The position numbers and the translations under genes were made by a program. This document shows, piece after piece, positions 51,239 through 59,619 of a DNA stretch of 64,000 nucleotides (position 1 is its first letter; each line of letters opens with the position of its first letter). Origin of the DNA: Streptococcus parasanguinis (GTDB lineage: Bacteria > Bacillota > Bacilli > Lactobacillales > Streptococcaceae); assembly GCA_905188195.1 (NCBI GenBank), contig CAJJKY010000010.1, positions 1-64,000 on the forward strand, in the 5' to 3' direction. The notes under the pieces are model-generated. The model was not told the DNA's origin, made no database searches, and saw only the letters and a list, made by a program, of their open reading frames with translations.

Positions 51239-52081
51239 TTAAAAATCTTTGGTGTCCGGATCTGGTGCACCTGCTTCAACCGGAAGATGGCGAAGGAGTT
51301 CCACATCATCTGCTGTCAATTCAAAATCAAAGCAATTTAAATTACTCGCAATCCGCTCAGGCGTAACCGATTTTGGCAGTGGAAGGAAACCTTCTTGCAA
51401 ACTCCAAGCCAGGGCTAGTTGAGCGACGGTTTTCCCATATTTAGTAGCCATTTCTTTTACTTGTTCATTTTGGAACAATTCTCCTTGGCCAAAAGGTCCC
51501 CAAGCCTCTAGTAAAATGCCATGCTTGCGACTCGCTGCAATAGCTTCACTTTGGTACACCCCAGGTGCTAGACGAATTTGGTTCACAGCCGGAATGACCC
51601 GAGCTGTTTCAAGGAGGGCTTCCAAATGATGAGGCAGAAAATTGCTAATACCAATAGCCCGAACCTTGCCAGCAGCTAGCATATCTTCCATTGCCCGCCA
51701 AACCTCAGCATTTCGTTGTTTCCAAGCATCATTTTCTCGAAGAGGTTTTGGATTTGGCCAATGAATCAAATAAAGATCTACATACTCCAAGCCTAGTTTT
51801 TCAAGAGACTCTTCCAAAGCAGCTTGAGCATCTTCATAGGTGTGTTGAGTATTCCAAAGTTTGGTGGTAATAAACAGGTCTTCGCGCGCAAGCCCACTGT
51901 CTTTAATGGCCCGACCCACACTCTCTTCATTCTGATAAATCGCAGCTGTATCGATATGGCGATAACCTGCTTTTAAAGCAGCTAAGACAGCTTGATAGGC
52001 TTCTTCTCCATTCGCTGCTTTCCATGTCCCAAATCCCAATACAGGAATCTCCACCCCATTATTTAAACGATAATGATTCAT
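51239..52081 (-). CDS. Aldo/keto reductase
   Basis: A 280-residue NADPH-dependent oxidoreductase of the AKR superfamily. It starts LNNGVEIPVLGFGTWKA, has HIDTAAIYQNEESVGRAI with catalytic Asp and Tyr, the Lys in FITTKLWN, the His in LYLIHWPNP, and the NADPH-binding LPKSVTPERIASN. It resembles 2,5-diketogluconate/methylglyoxal reductase types, but the substrate is not decided. It overlaps the small upstream membrane gene by four bases. Confidence 0.93.
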   Translation of the reverse strand: MNHYRLNNGVEIPVLGFGTWKAANGEEAYQAVLAALKAGYRHIDTAAIYQNEESVGRAIKDSGLAREDLFITTKLWNTQHTYEDAQAALEESLEKLGLEYVDLYLIHWPNPKPLRENDAWKQRNAEVWRAMEDMLAAGKVRAIGISNFLPHHLEALLETARVIPAVNQIRLAPGVYQSEAIAASRKHGILLEAWGPFGQGELFQNEQVKEMATKYGKTVAQLALAWSLQEGFLPLPKSVTPERIASNLNCFDFELTADDVELLRHLPVEAGAPDPDTKDF

Positions 52082-52296
52082 TTTTTCTTTCCTTTCTTCG
52101 ATTTCGGTTTCTTAGGCCCTCGAAGCTTGATCTCTGGCTTAAAAATATTCTTCTTAGTTGGCTCCATCTTCTTGCTATAAAAACTATAGAGTAAAAATGC
52201 CCCACCAACAATCACAATAAAGATATTTTTTCTTACAATCCCATAGAGCAAGAAAAAAATTCCCATTAATAAAAAACGTATATCAATTGCCTTCAT
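52078..52296 (-). CDS. Small basic membrane protein, unknown
   Basis: 72 residues: two hydrophobic segments (about 7-21 and 25-41) and a strongly basic C-terminal tail rich in Lys and Pro. I do not recognise a family. It overlaps the aldo/keto reductase start by four bases (ATGA), which supports translation. An internal-facing basic tail is the likely topology. Confidence 0.7.
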   Translation of the reverse strand: MKAIDIRFLLMGIFFLLYGIVRKNIFIVIVGGAFLLYSFYSKKMEPTKKNIFKPEIKLRGPKKPKSKKGKKK

Positions 52297-52410
52297 AAGC
52301 TACCTCACATTTCAATTCCCATTATAGCATGAAAAGACAGCATTCACAAAATTGCACTACCATTGGTAGACAAAAAGCCCCTCAAGACTGTCTAAACCCA
52401 TGAATACGTC

Positions 52411-52442
52411 ACAAAAACCTCTCTAGGTATGACCTAGAGAGG
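52411..52442 (-). terminator. Intrinsic terminator of nagA
   Basis: CCTCTCTAGGT and ACCTAGAGAGG form an 11-bp perfect stem with an ATG loop, followed on the minus strand by TTTTTGT. Confidence 0.88.
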
Positions 52443-52468
52443 AAGTGTTCTATCTTCGATTCTTGAAT

Positions 52469-53626
52469 CTAGTTCGTAGCCTGGTAACGTTTGACACCAT
52501 CGAGATAGGTCGCAACCAGATCCAAATTTTGGTCAAGTACGATGAAGTCCGCATCATACCCTTCGCGAATTTGACCACAAACATCATCAATATGGACTGA
52601 TTTTGCCGGATTGAGGCTGGCCATCATCACTGCTTCGTGAGGGTTAGCAATCCCCCACTCTACAACATTTTTTAATCCATCTTTCAATTTCAAGATTGAG
52701 CCAGCTAGATTACCAGTTGATTTCAAGCGAGCAGTCCCTTCAGCGACCACAACTGGGAATTCCCCAAGCATGTAATCCCCGTCTTCTAAGCCCCCAGCTG
52801 TCATACAGTCCGTAATCAAGGCAACATTTTCTTTTCCTTTTTGTTTCATCAGGATATCACACGCTAGCGGATCAACGTGATGGCCATCACAGATCAACTC
52901 TGCTGTAGTATGAGGCAACTCATACATAGCACCAACCATACCGAGTTCACGGTGCGTCAAACCACGCATACCATTGTAGGCATGCACCCAGACACTCGCA
53001 CCTGCATCTACCGCTTTTTTAGCTTCTTCAAAAGTAGCATTGGAGTGTCCCAAAGCAACAGTCACCCCTTCTCCTGTAATGGTCCGAACAAAGTCTTCTA
53101 CACCTTCACGCTCAGGAGCAAGGGCAATCTTATTCAACAGACCATTGGCAGCTTTTTGCCAAGCCCGGAATTCTTCCATACTTGGATCCTTCATATAAGA
53201 TGGGTTTTGAGCTCCCTTGTATTTTTCTGTAAAATAAGGTCCTTCAAAATAAATCCCGCGAATCTTAGCTCCTGTTGCTTCTTTGTATCGTGCACCGATA
53301 TTTTCCGTTACTGCCAAAAGTTGTTCGTAAGAGGAAGTAAGGGTCGTAGGCAAAAAGCTCGTAACCCCTGTACTCAAGAGCCCTTCACTCATGGTATGGA
53401 GAGTGCCTTCGATATTATTATCCATCACATCTACCCCACCAAATCCGTGAATATGGGTATCTACGAGGCCAGGCGCAATGCTGTAACCAGAATAATCCAG
53501 CACATCCGCACCTTCTGGTAAGCTTTCCACATGTTTTCCAAACTTGCCATCAACAAGCTCCAAATAGCCTCCGCGGCGAACCCCATGTGGATAATAAAAT
53601 TGATCTGCTTTAATATATGTAGACAT
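52469..53626 (-). CDS. nagA: N-acetylglucosamine-6-phosphate deacetylase
   Basis: About 385 residues. An amidohydrolase that deacetylates GlcNAc-6-P to glucosamine-6-P, feeding amino sugars into glycolysis or wall synthesis. Metal and substrate motifs: VDTHIHGFGGVD, YFEGPYF, ALGHSNATFEEA, HAYNGMRGLTHRELG and ITDCMTAGG. The ATG at 53626 follows AAGGAC and begins MSTYIKADQFYYP; an ATG 12 codons earlier lies across the ribosome binding site. The promoter has an overlapping cre site, so CcpA repression is expected. Confidence 0.95.
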   Translation of the reverse strand: MSTYIKADQFYYPHGVRRGGYLELVDGKFGKHVESLPEGADVLDYSGYSIAPGLVDTHIHGFGGVDVMDNNIEGTLHTMSEGLLSTGVTSFLPTTLTSSYEQLLAVTENIGARYKEATGAKIRGIYFEGPYFTEKYKGAQNPSYMKDPSMEEFRAWQKAANGLLNKIALAPEREGVEDFVRTITGEGVTVALGHSNATFEEAKKAVDAGASVWVHAYNGMRGLTHRELGMVGAMYELPHTTAELICDGHHVDPLACDILMKQKGKENVALITDCMTAGGLEDGDYMLGEFPVVVAEGTARLKSTGNLAGSILKLKDGLKNVVEWGIANPHEAVMMASLNPAKSVHIDDVCGQIREGYDADFIVLDQNLDLVATYLDGVKRYQATN

Positions 53627-53676
53627 AGTCTTGTCCTTTCCATTGTAGGAACTGTGTTCCATTTATATTCATACAT

Positions 53677-53705
53677 ATTATAACGCTTTCACTTCCATTT
53701 GTAAA
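53677..53705 (-). promoter_or_regulatory. nagA promoter with cre site
   Basis: TTTACA, 17 bp and TATAAT on the minus strand. GTGAAAGCGTTATAA (53678-53692) is a good cre and overlaps the -10, the same arrangement and almost the same sequence as at hpf. Confidence 0.75.
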
Positions 53706-53740
53706 TGGTCTAGACCTATTTTTGAATAGAATCCAACAAA

Positions 53741-53771
53741 AAACAGAGTAAGCTTCCTACTTACTCTGTTT
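53741..53771 (-). terminator. Intrinsic terminator of the Na/Pi cotransporter gene
   Basis: AAACAGAGTAAG and CTTACTCTGTTT form a 12-bp stem just past the stop codon, with T following on the minus strand. Confidence 0.85.
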
Positions 53772-53779
53772 GACGTTCC

Positions 53780-55411
53780 TTAAATTTGCTCGATTTGTAC
53801 TTTTTCAGCGAGATTCATGGCATGGTCTGCAACACGTGTATAGTGAGAAATGATATCAATAAAGTTTACTCCGGCTTGAGGTGTACATTCGCCTTGGTTC
53901 AAACGACGAATATGGGTTTTCCGAAGTCTTTTCTCCAACTTTTCAATTGCCTCGTGACGTGCTACCAATTGGTTTGCAAGACTCACATCATTGTTCTCAA
54001 CAGCTTTTAAGGCATCCTCTACAAATTGATGGGTTTGGTTGTAAATATCTTCCAATTCAGCCAAGGCCGCTTCTGAAAAGACCACTTTCTTACGAATTAA
54101 ATAATCGGTCAGATTGATCAAGGCTTCCGCGTGATCTCCAATCCGCTCCAAATCCCGTGAAGAATCCAAGATATTGGTGAGAACTTCACTTTCTCTCGGA
54201 CTCAAGGCTTCACTCGACAAACGAATCAAGTAGCGAGTCAAATCATCATCAATGGTATTGATGGCTTCTTCTGTCTTATGACCCTTTTCAGCTGTTTTTT
54301 CATTTTGATGAACAATATAATCATAAGAAAGATTAAAAGCTTTGTCTGCATATCCACCTAAATGAAGCAACTCTTTTTTTGCATTTCCAAGAGCAATCGA
54401 AGGTGCTTGAGTGATCAAATTTTCATCCAAGTAGAGCGGTTCATATTTGACAACCTCGTCCTCACCAGGAATCAGCTTGGTCACAAAGTATGCCAAAGCT
54501 CCAATGAATGGGAACTGGATGATGGTATTGGTTATATTAAAGGTTCCGTGAGCAAAGGCTATGGTCATTTCTGGGGATAAATGAAGAGTCGTTTCAAACC
54601 ATTGAATCAAAGAGGTAAACGGAACAAGGAAGACAAGACAGATAATGGTTCCGATAACATTAAAGGCTACATGGGCACCTGCCACACGTTTGGCCGCAAT
54701 ATTAGCTCCCAAGGAAGCAATGATAGCTGTAATGGTCGTTCCGATATTATCACCAAAGAGAACTGGGAGGGCTCCTTTCAGGTCAATCAAATGACTAGCA
54801 TAGAGATTTTGCAAGATACCAATGGTTGCAGAAGAGGCCTGAATCAAAAGTGTTAAGCCTGATCCAACAAAGACACCCAAGATAGGACTTTTACTTAACT
54901 GCACCATATAGTCACGAAAGACTTGCAAATCTTTAAGAGGTTCCATAGCCCCACTCATCAAGTTGAGGGCAAAGAAGATACCACCGACACCAAAAACGAT
55001 TCGTCCAACATTATTAACCAAACGATTTTTGGTAAAGAAGAGACAAACCGCTCCGATAAAGAGCATGGGAAGAGCGTAGTCTCCTAATTTAAAACCAATG
55101 ATAAAGGAGGTAATAGTCGTTCCAATATTGGCCCCCATAACAATACCAATAGCTTGACGGAGGGTTAGAAGTCCTGCACTCACCAGACCGACCGTAATCA
55201 CTGTAACCCCTGAACTCGACTGAATCAAGGCAGTCATCCCAATCCCTACTAGAACCCCTAGAAAGGGATTACTCGTATATTTATCAATATAGTATCGAAG
55301 TCGATCTCCTGCAGCCTGTTGCAAGCCTTCTCCCATGGTTTTAATACTATAGAGAAAGAGCCCCAGGCCTCCCAAAAAGTTAAATACAATTTCCTGCCAG
55401 TTAATCGACAT
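53780..55411 (-). CDS. Na+/phosphate cotransporter with PhoU domain
   Basis: About 543 residues. The N-terminal half holds two inverted Na/Pi repeats, each with the QSSS-type motif (ALIQSSSGVTVI near 65 and LLIQASSATIGI near 190), and about eight to ten membrane helices. The C-terminal 200 residues form a PhoU-like helical domain with ERIGDHAEALINL and RVADHAMNLAE. It is probably sodium-driven phosphate uptake, with PhoU as regulator. The start with GGAGG at seven bases is preferred over an ATG two codons earlier. Confidence 0.92.
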   Translation of the reverse strand: MSINWQEIVFNFLGGLGLFLYSIKTMGEGLQQAAGDRLRYYIDKYTSNPFLGVLVGIGMTALIQSSSGVTVITVGLVSAGLLTLRQAIGIVMGANIGTTITSFIIGFKLGDYALPMLFIGAVCLFFTKNRLVNNVGRIVFGVGGIFFALNLMSGAMEPLKDLQVFRDYMVQLSKSPILGVFVGSGLTLLIQASSATIGILQNLYASHLIDLKGALPVLFGDNIGTTITAIIASLGANIAAKRVAGAHVAFNVIGTIICLVFLVPFTSLIQWFETTLHLSPEMTIAFAHGTFNITNTIIQFPFIGALAYFVTKLIPGEDEVVKYEPLYLDENLITQAPSIALGNAKKELLHLGGYADKAFNLSYDYIVHQNEKTAEKGHKTEEAINTIDDDLTRYLIRLSSEALSPRESEVLTNILDSSRDLERIGDHAEALINLTDYLIRKKVVFSEAALAELEDIYNQTHQFVEDALKAVENNDVSLANQLVARHEAIEKLEKRLRKTHIRRLNQGECTPQAGVNFIDIISHYTRVADHAMNLAEKVQIEQI

Positions 55412-55563
55412 GTTCATTCCTCCAAATTTGAGATCAGAAATAAAACTCCTCTCCTATTGTAAAGGATAATTTCCAATCACACAAGAGATTTCTGTAAATT
55501 TCTATTATTTTTTGAAACCGTTTTTTTCTTTCTGTTTTATTTTCCTCATTTTAGGAGCCAAAA

Positions 55564-55861
55564 AAAGAGGTTGGAAATTTCCAACCCGAGACTGTAGACA
55601 AACTATTCTTTTTTATAAATCTAATAAATTCTATAAAAAGAAATGTTACTCGTTAGAGTGATTCAATCATCTACTGAAACTTTTCGTCGTGAGAAAAGTA
55701 CCTGAAACTTAATAGTTTCAGGTACTCGGAATTATTGAGACCTTAGGCTCAATAATTAGTCATGGAACTTCGAAGAAGTTCGCTGACGTCCGTACTCACC
55801 TAAGGAAAGTTTCTAAGAAGACTTTGTCTTTCAATCTGGGCGTGGAAAATTTCCAACCTCT
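55564..55861 (+). repeat. Structured pseudoknot element, copy B, flanked by terminator repeats
   Basis: The element is 55590-55837 with inverted ends (AGACTGTAGACAAA, TTTGTCTTTCAATCT). The core 55676-55813 folds as outer stem GAAACTTTTC/GGAAAGTTTC, GTGAG/CTCAC, hairpin 1 (55698-55725, 12 bp perfect), hairpin 2 (55730-55757, loop ACCTTAGG) and hairpin 3 (GTCA..GAACTTC/GAAGTTC..TGAC). Loop CCTTAGG is exactly complementary to CCTAAGG at 55799-55805. Palindromic GGTTGGAAATTTCCAACC-type terminator sequence lies on both sides (55569-55586, 55841-55859). In the rest of the gap, 55412-55563, I see nothing. Confidence 0.75.
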
Positions 55862-56212
55862 CTAGTCTTTGTTCAAATTGCGTAACATCTCATCGATCTT
55901 GTTACCGTATTCGATAGACTCGTCTTTGACAAAAGTAAGATCCGGAATCTTGTATAATTTCAGATTCCGACCTAATTCACGCTTGATGGTTCCTGTTGCT
56001 TTTTCAAGGCCTGTCTGAGCCTTTTGATTGTCTGAAGCCAAATCACTCATAATTGAATAATACACTTTGGCCATAGACAAATCACCTAGCATTTGAACAT
56101 CCGTAATGGTGACGCCTTGAACACGCGGGTCACGGACTTTCTTTTGTAAAATCTCGTTGACTTCCCGCTTAATTTCCATCCCTACTCGGTCTGTCCGAAA
56201 ATGACTTGCCAT
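55862..56212 (-). CDS. rbfA: Ribosome-binding factor A
   Basis: A 116-residue KH-like protein needed for 16S rRNA 5'-end maturation and cold growth. It starts ASHFRTDRVGMEIKREVNEILQKKVRDPR and has the family pattern VTITDVQMLGDLSMAKVYYS. It is last in the rimP-nusA-rnpM-ylxQ-infB-rbfA operon, 73 bases after infB with a hairpin between. Its downstream end abuts structured element B. Confidence 0.95.
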   Translation of the reverse strand: MASHFRTDRVGMEIKREVNEILQKKVRDPRVQGVTITDVQMLGDLSMAKVYYSIMSDLASDNQKAQTGLEKATGTIKRELGRNLKLYKIPDLTFVKDESIEYGNKIDEMLRNLNKD

Positions 56213-56237
56213 AGGAACTCCTTTCTGCTCTGTGTTT

Positions 56238-56279
56238 AAAAACTAGGAAATCAGAGGAAAACCCTCTTTTTTCCTAGTC
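56238..56279 (-). terminator. Hairpin with T run between infB and rbfA
   Basis: ACTAGGAAA and TTCCTAGT pair, with inner AGAGG/CCTCT, and are followed on the minus strand by TTTTT. It is inside the operon, so it likely trims expression of rbfA relative to infB or acts as an mRNA stability element. Confidence 0.6.
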
Positions 56280-56285
56280 AGCATC

Positions 56286-59000
56286 TTATTTTTTAATTTC
56301 TTCCATGATGTAGGCTTCGATAGTATCATCTGTCTTGATATCATTGTAACCTTCAATCATCAATCCACCTTCACGACCATTTGTGATCTCCTTGACATCA
56401 TCTTTGAAGTGTTTCAAGCTTGCAAGAGCACCGTCATAAATCACGACACCGTCACGAATGACACGGACTTTGGAATCACGAGTAACCTTACCACTGAGGA
56501 CCATAAATCCACCGATGGTACCCACTTTAGAGACCTTAAAGGTTTCACGAATAACTGCTTCCCCGATGACTTTCTCTTCGAACTCAGGATCCAACATTCC
56601 CTTCATAGCATCTTCCATTTCTTCAATCACTTTGTAGATAATTGAGTGAAGACGGATTTCTACCTCATCAGCTTCTGCTTGCTGACGTGCTTGTGGCGTA
56701 GGGCGGACGTTAAATCCGATGATGAAGGCATTTGAAGCTTCTGCAAGGGTCACGTCTGATTCGTTGATCGCACCAACTGCTGAGTGAACGATGGTCACTT
56801 TCACACCTTCCACTTCAATCTTTTGAAGGGAGGCAGCAAGGGCTTCAACCGAACCTTGTACATCGGCTTTAATGATGACATTAACAGATTTCACTTCCCC
56901 AGCCTTCAAGGTATCAAAGAGATTTTCAAGGCTGACGCGGTTGGTTGCTTGACGTTGTTTCATCAGAGCACGTTTGGCACGTTCTTCACCCGCTGCACGC
57001 GCTGATTTTTCATCTTCATAAACCGCGAAGTGGTCACCCGCCATTGGCGCTTCGTTCAAACCAGTGATAGAAACCGGAGTAGATGGTCCTGCCACCTTCA
57101 CACGACGTCCAAGGTCATTGGTCATGGCACGGACACGTCCAAAGGTATTTCCGACAACGATTGGGTCTTGAACATTCAAGGTACCTTGTTGAACAAGGAG
57201 AGTTGCCACCGCACCTTTTCCTTTATCCAAGCGCGCTTCGATAACAGTACCGATGGCACGAACAGTTGGATCTGCCTTGAGTTCTTGGATTTCAGCTACA
57301 AGAAGGACAGTTTCCAAGAGTTCATCGATATTTTGGTTGAACTTAGCTGAGATTTCTACAAACTCAGAATCGCCACCCCAAGCTGTTGACATCACTCCAT
57401 GCTCTGCCAATTCACCGATCACACGTTCTGGGTTGGCACCTGGTTTATCGATCTTGTTGATGGCCACAATGATTGGAACATTGGCAGCTTTTGAGTGGTT
57501 GATGGCTTCGATAGTCTGAGGCATTACCCCGTCATCTGCCGCTACGACCAAGATGGTAATATCCGTAACAGAGGCACCACGCGCCCGCATAGAAGTAAAA
57601 GCCGCGTGTCCTGGTGTATCCAAGAAGGTAATCTTCTTGCCATTTTCCACGATTTGATAAGCCCCGATGTGCTGAGTGATTCCTCCCGCTTCACCTGTTG
57701 CTACACGTGAATTACGAAGGGTATCCAAAAGGGTCGTTTTACCGTGGTCAACGTGTCCCATGATGGTGACAACTGGTGGACGCTCTACCAACTCATCTGG
57801 ATTCAAATAACCATCTTCAACGAAGAAGCGTTCGATATCGGCATTATCCACTTCAACCTTTTTCTTGGCTTCAATTCCATAATCCACCATCAAGAGTTCA
57901 ATCGTATCTCCATCCAGCGATTGGTTTTGAGTCGCCATGACTCCCATCATAAAGAGTTTCTTGACGATTTCAGCCGGTTCACGCTTGATGCGTTTTGCGA
58001 TTTCTGCAACCGTCATTCCATCCGTATACTCAAATTCACTTGGTAATTCATGGAATTTACGCTCTGTTACTGGTTTTGGAGCATCATTACGGTTGTTCTT
58101 CCCTTTTTTATTTTTCTTATTGTTATTCCAGTTACTATTTCTCTGATTTCTCACTTGATTTTGACTATTTCGATTCCTTTGTTGTTTTCTTGGACCATCT
58201 TCTTCACGATCAAAATCATCGCGTTTCTTATCTGGTCGCGCTTGTTTCTTCCGACGTGTATCGACTTGAGCTGGAGCAGCAGCAACAGCTGGTTTTGTAT
58301 GGTTCTCAACAGCTGGCTCCTGTACAGGTGCTTTCACTTCTGGTGCTTCTACCCGTTTCCGGCGCTGTTGACGTTCTTGTTCTGCTTTTGCAGCTTGTTG
58401 TTTGTAGCGATCTTCACTTCCACGTGCGTATTCAGCATTTTGTTCAGCCTTCAGTGCTGCTGCACGCGCTTTGAAATCAACTTTTGGTGCCACTTGGGGT
58501 TGTGCACTACGTCTTTGATCTGGTCGGTTATTGCGACGCTCAGAACCTTGATTTCGTTGTTCATTTCGCTCTTGTGGTCGTTGATTTCGGTTGTCACCAT
58601 GACGCTGATTGTCCTTGCGATCACGTTTTGGACGATTGTCTTGTTGTTTCCTACGTTCAGCCTGCTCTTTTGCACGCGCTTCTCGTTCCGCTTTAAAGTT
58701 ACGACTCTTTGGTTTAGCAGCTGGCGTTACTGATTTTGTCTCAGTTGCTCCTTCTTTTTTGACGGGCGCTGCTTCTTTTTTCTCTGCGACAGCCGTTGTC
58801 TTGGCAGCCACTTCTGCTACTTTCTTTTCGACTGTTTCTTTTTTCGCTGAAAAGCTCTTGATCAACTTTTCAGCAACATCAGTATCGACACTAGATGCAT
58901 GACTCTTGACGTCAAAACCTAATTCTTTCGCTCGAGTGACGACTTCCTTACTTTCCTTGCCCAATTCTTTGGCAATTTCGTATAATCTTTTCTTAGACAA
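56286..59000 (-). CDS. infB: Translation initiation factor IF-2
   Basis: A 904-residue GTPase that brings initiator fMet-tRNA to the ribosome. It has the N-terminal IF2N domain (SKKRLYEIAKELGKESKEVV), a long disordered region rich in Arg, Gln, Asn and Lys (about 90-320), a second IF2N motif, the G domain with GHVDHGKTTLLD, DTPGHAAF and NKIDKPGAN, and the C-terminal domains II-IV. It belongs to the nusA-infB operon. The Arg/Gln-rich region is of low complexity and fast evolving. Confidence 0.97.
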   Translation of the reverse strand: MSKKRLYEIAKELGKESKEVVTRAKELGFDVKSHASSVDTDVAEKLIKSFSAKKETVEKKVAEVAAKTTAVAEKKEAAPVKKEGATETKSVTPAAKPKSRNFKAEREARAKEQAERRKQQDNRPKRDRKDNQRHGDNRNQRPQERNEQRNQGSERRNNRPDQRRSAQPQVAPKVDFKARAAALKAEQNAEYARGSEDRYKQQAAKAEQERQQRRKRVEAPEVKAPVQEPAVENHTKPAVAAAPAQVDTRRKKQARPDKKRDDFDREEDGPRKQQRNRNSQNQVRNQRNSNWNNNKKNKKGKNNRNDAPKPVTERKFHELPSEFEYTDGMTVAEIAKRIKREPAEIVKKLFMMGVMATQNQSLDGDTIELLMVDYGIEAKKKVEVDNADIERFFVEDGYLNPDELVERPPVVTIMGHVDHGKTTLLDTLRNSRVATGEAGGITQHIGAYQIVENGKKITFLDTPGHAAFTSMRARGASVTDITILVVAADDGVMPQTIEAINHSKAANVPIIVAINKIDKPGANPERVIGELAEHGVMSTAWGGDSEFVEISAKFNQNIDELLETVLLVAEIQELKADPTVRAIGTVIEARLDKGKGAVATLLVQQGTLNVQDPIVVGNTFGRVRAMTNDLGRRVKVAGPSTPVSITGLNEAPMAGDHFAVYEDEKSARAAGEERAKRALMKQRQATNRVSLENLFDTLKAGEVKSVNVIIKADVQGSVEALAASLQKIEVEGVKVTIVHSAVGAINESDVTLAEASNAFIIGFNVRPTPQARQQAEADEVEIRLHSIIYKVIEEMEDAMKGMLDPEFEEKVIGEAVIRETFKVSKVGTIGGFMVLSGKVTRDSKVRVIRDGVVIYDGALASLKHFKDDVKEITNGREGGLMIEGYNDIKTDDTIEAYIMEEIKK

Positions 59001-59016
59001 TTGCTGTCCTCCTCTT

Positions 59017-59316
59017 CTATTCCATAAGAGACCTCATTTTCTTTGAAAATCCAGCATCTACAACAGCGACGACCTTACGGGCACGTCCAATTGCAGTGCT
59101 TAATTCTAGTGTTGAAAACACGGTAGATACTTGAACCTCATAATAGTGACCCTTATCTGTCACCTTTTTTGTCAGGTTACTAGCTGCATCATTTGCCAGA
59201 AAAACTAATTTTGCTTTTTCTTCCTGGATTGCTTTGATCACGAGTTCTTCTCCAGAAATGAGTTTTCCTGCTCTTTGCGCCAAACCCAACAAATTACTTA
59301 TCTTTTGCTTATTCAA
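59017..59316 (-). CDS. ylxQ: YlxQ, L7Ae-family RNA-binding protein
   Basis: A 99-residue protein of the L7Ae/L30e/Gadd45 fold, starting NKQKISNLLGLAQRAGKLISGEELV with LVFLANDAASNLTKK. Family members bind kink-turn RNA. It overlaps rnpM by eight bases and precedes infB by 16 bases, the fixed order in Firmicutes. Confidence 0.93.
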   Translation of the reverse strand: MNKQKISNLLGLAQRAGKLISGEELVIKAIQEEKAKLVFLANDAASNLTKKVTDKGHYYEVQVSTVFSTLELSTAIGRARKVVAVVDAGFSKKMRSLME

Positions 59317-59605
59317 GGCCTAACTCTCTTCTCTTCACCTTATGATCTACATAAGCGATCAATTCATCATAGAAAGCTTCTTCCACTTCCATATTAAAGC
59401 TACGATTAAAAACTTTCTTTTTCTTAGCAAGTGCCGCTTCTTCATTGTCTAGCTTGATGTAAGCACCTCGACCATTGGCTTTGCCAGTTGGATCGATAAA
59501 GACTTGTCCTTCTTTATTTTTGACAATGCGGAGCAAATCGCGCTTATCAATAATTTCATTTGAAACGACAGATTTTCTTAAAGGGATTTTTCTTGTTTTT
59601 ACCAT
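59309..59605 (-). CDS. rnpM: RnpM (YlxR), RNase P modulator
   Basis: A 98-residue DUF448/YlxR protein: TRKIPLRKSVVSNEIIDKRDLLRIVK and the GKANGRGAYI loop. YlxR has been described as an RNA-binding protein that interacts with RNase P RNA, hence the name RnpM. One detail: the usual CxxC-like start (RxCxxC) is replaced by KIPLRKSVV, without cysteines. It lies 14 bases after nusA. Confidence 0.92.
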   Translation of the reverse strand: MVKTRKIPLRKSVVSNEIIDKRDLLRIVKNKEGQVFIDPTGKANGRGAYIKLDNEEAALAKKKKVFNRSFNMEVEEAFYDELIAYVDHKVKRRELGLE

Positions 59606-59619
59606 TTTCCCTCCCTCTC

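Noticed and set aside
55590..55837. Identification of elements A-C as pneumococcal BOX or RUP repeats.
   Set aside because: A GACGAAGTC-like hairpin in copy C recalls boxA, but the order of modules, the CCTTAGG loop and the flanks do not match the BOX or RUP sequences I know.
58050..58733. A 227-codon open frame on the plus strand opposite infB, with other long antisense frames there.
   Set aside because: It lies wholly inside the IF-2 gene, over its Arg/Gln/Lys-rich region, where codon bias keeps the opposite strand open. No ribosome binding site or family resemblance.
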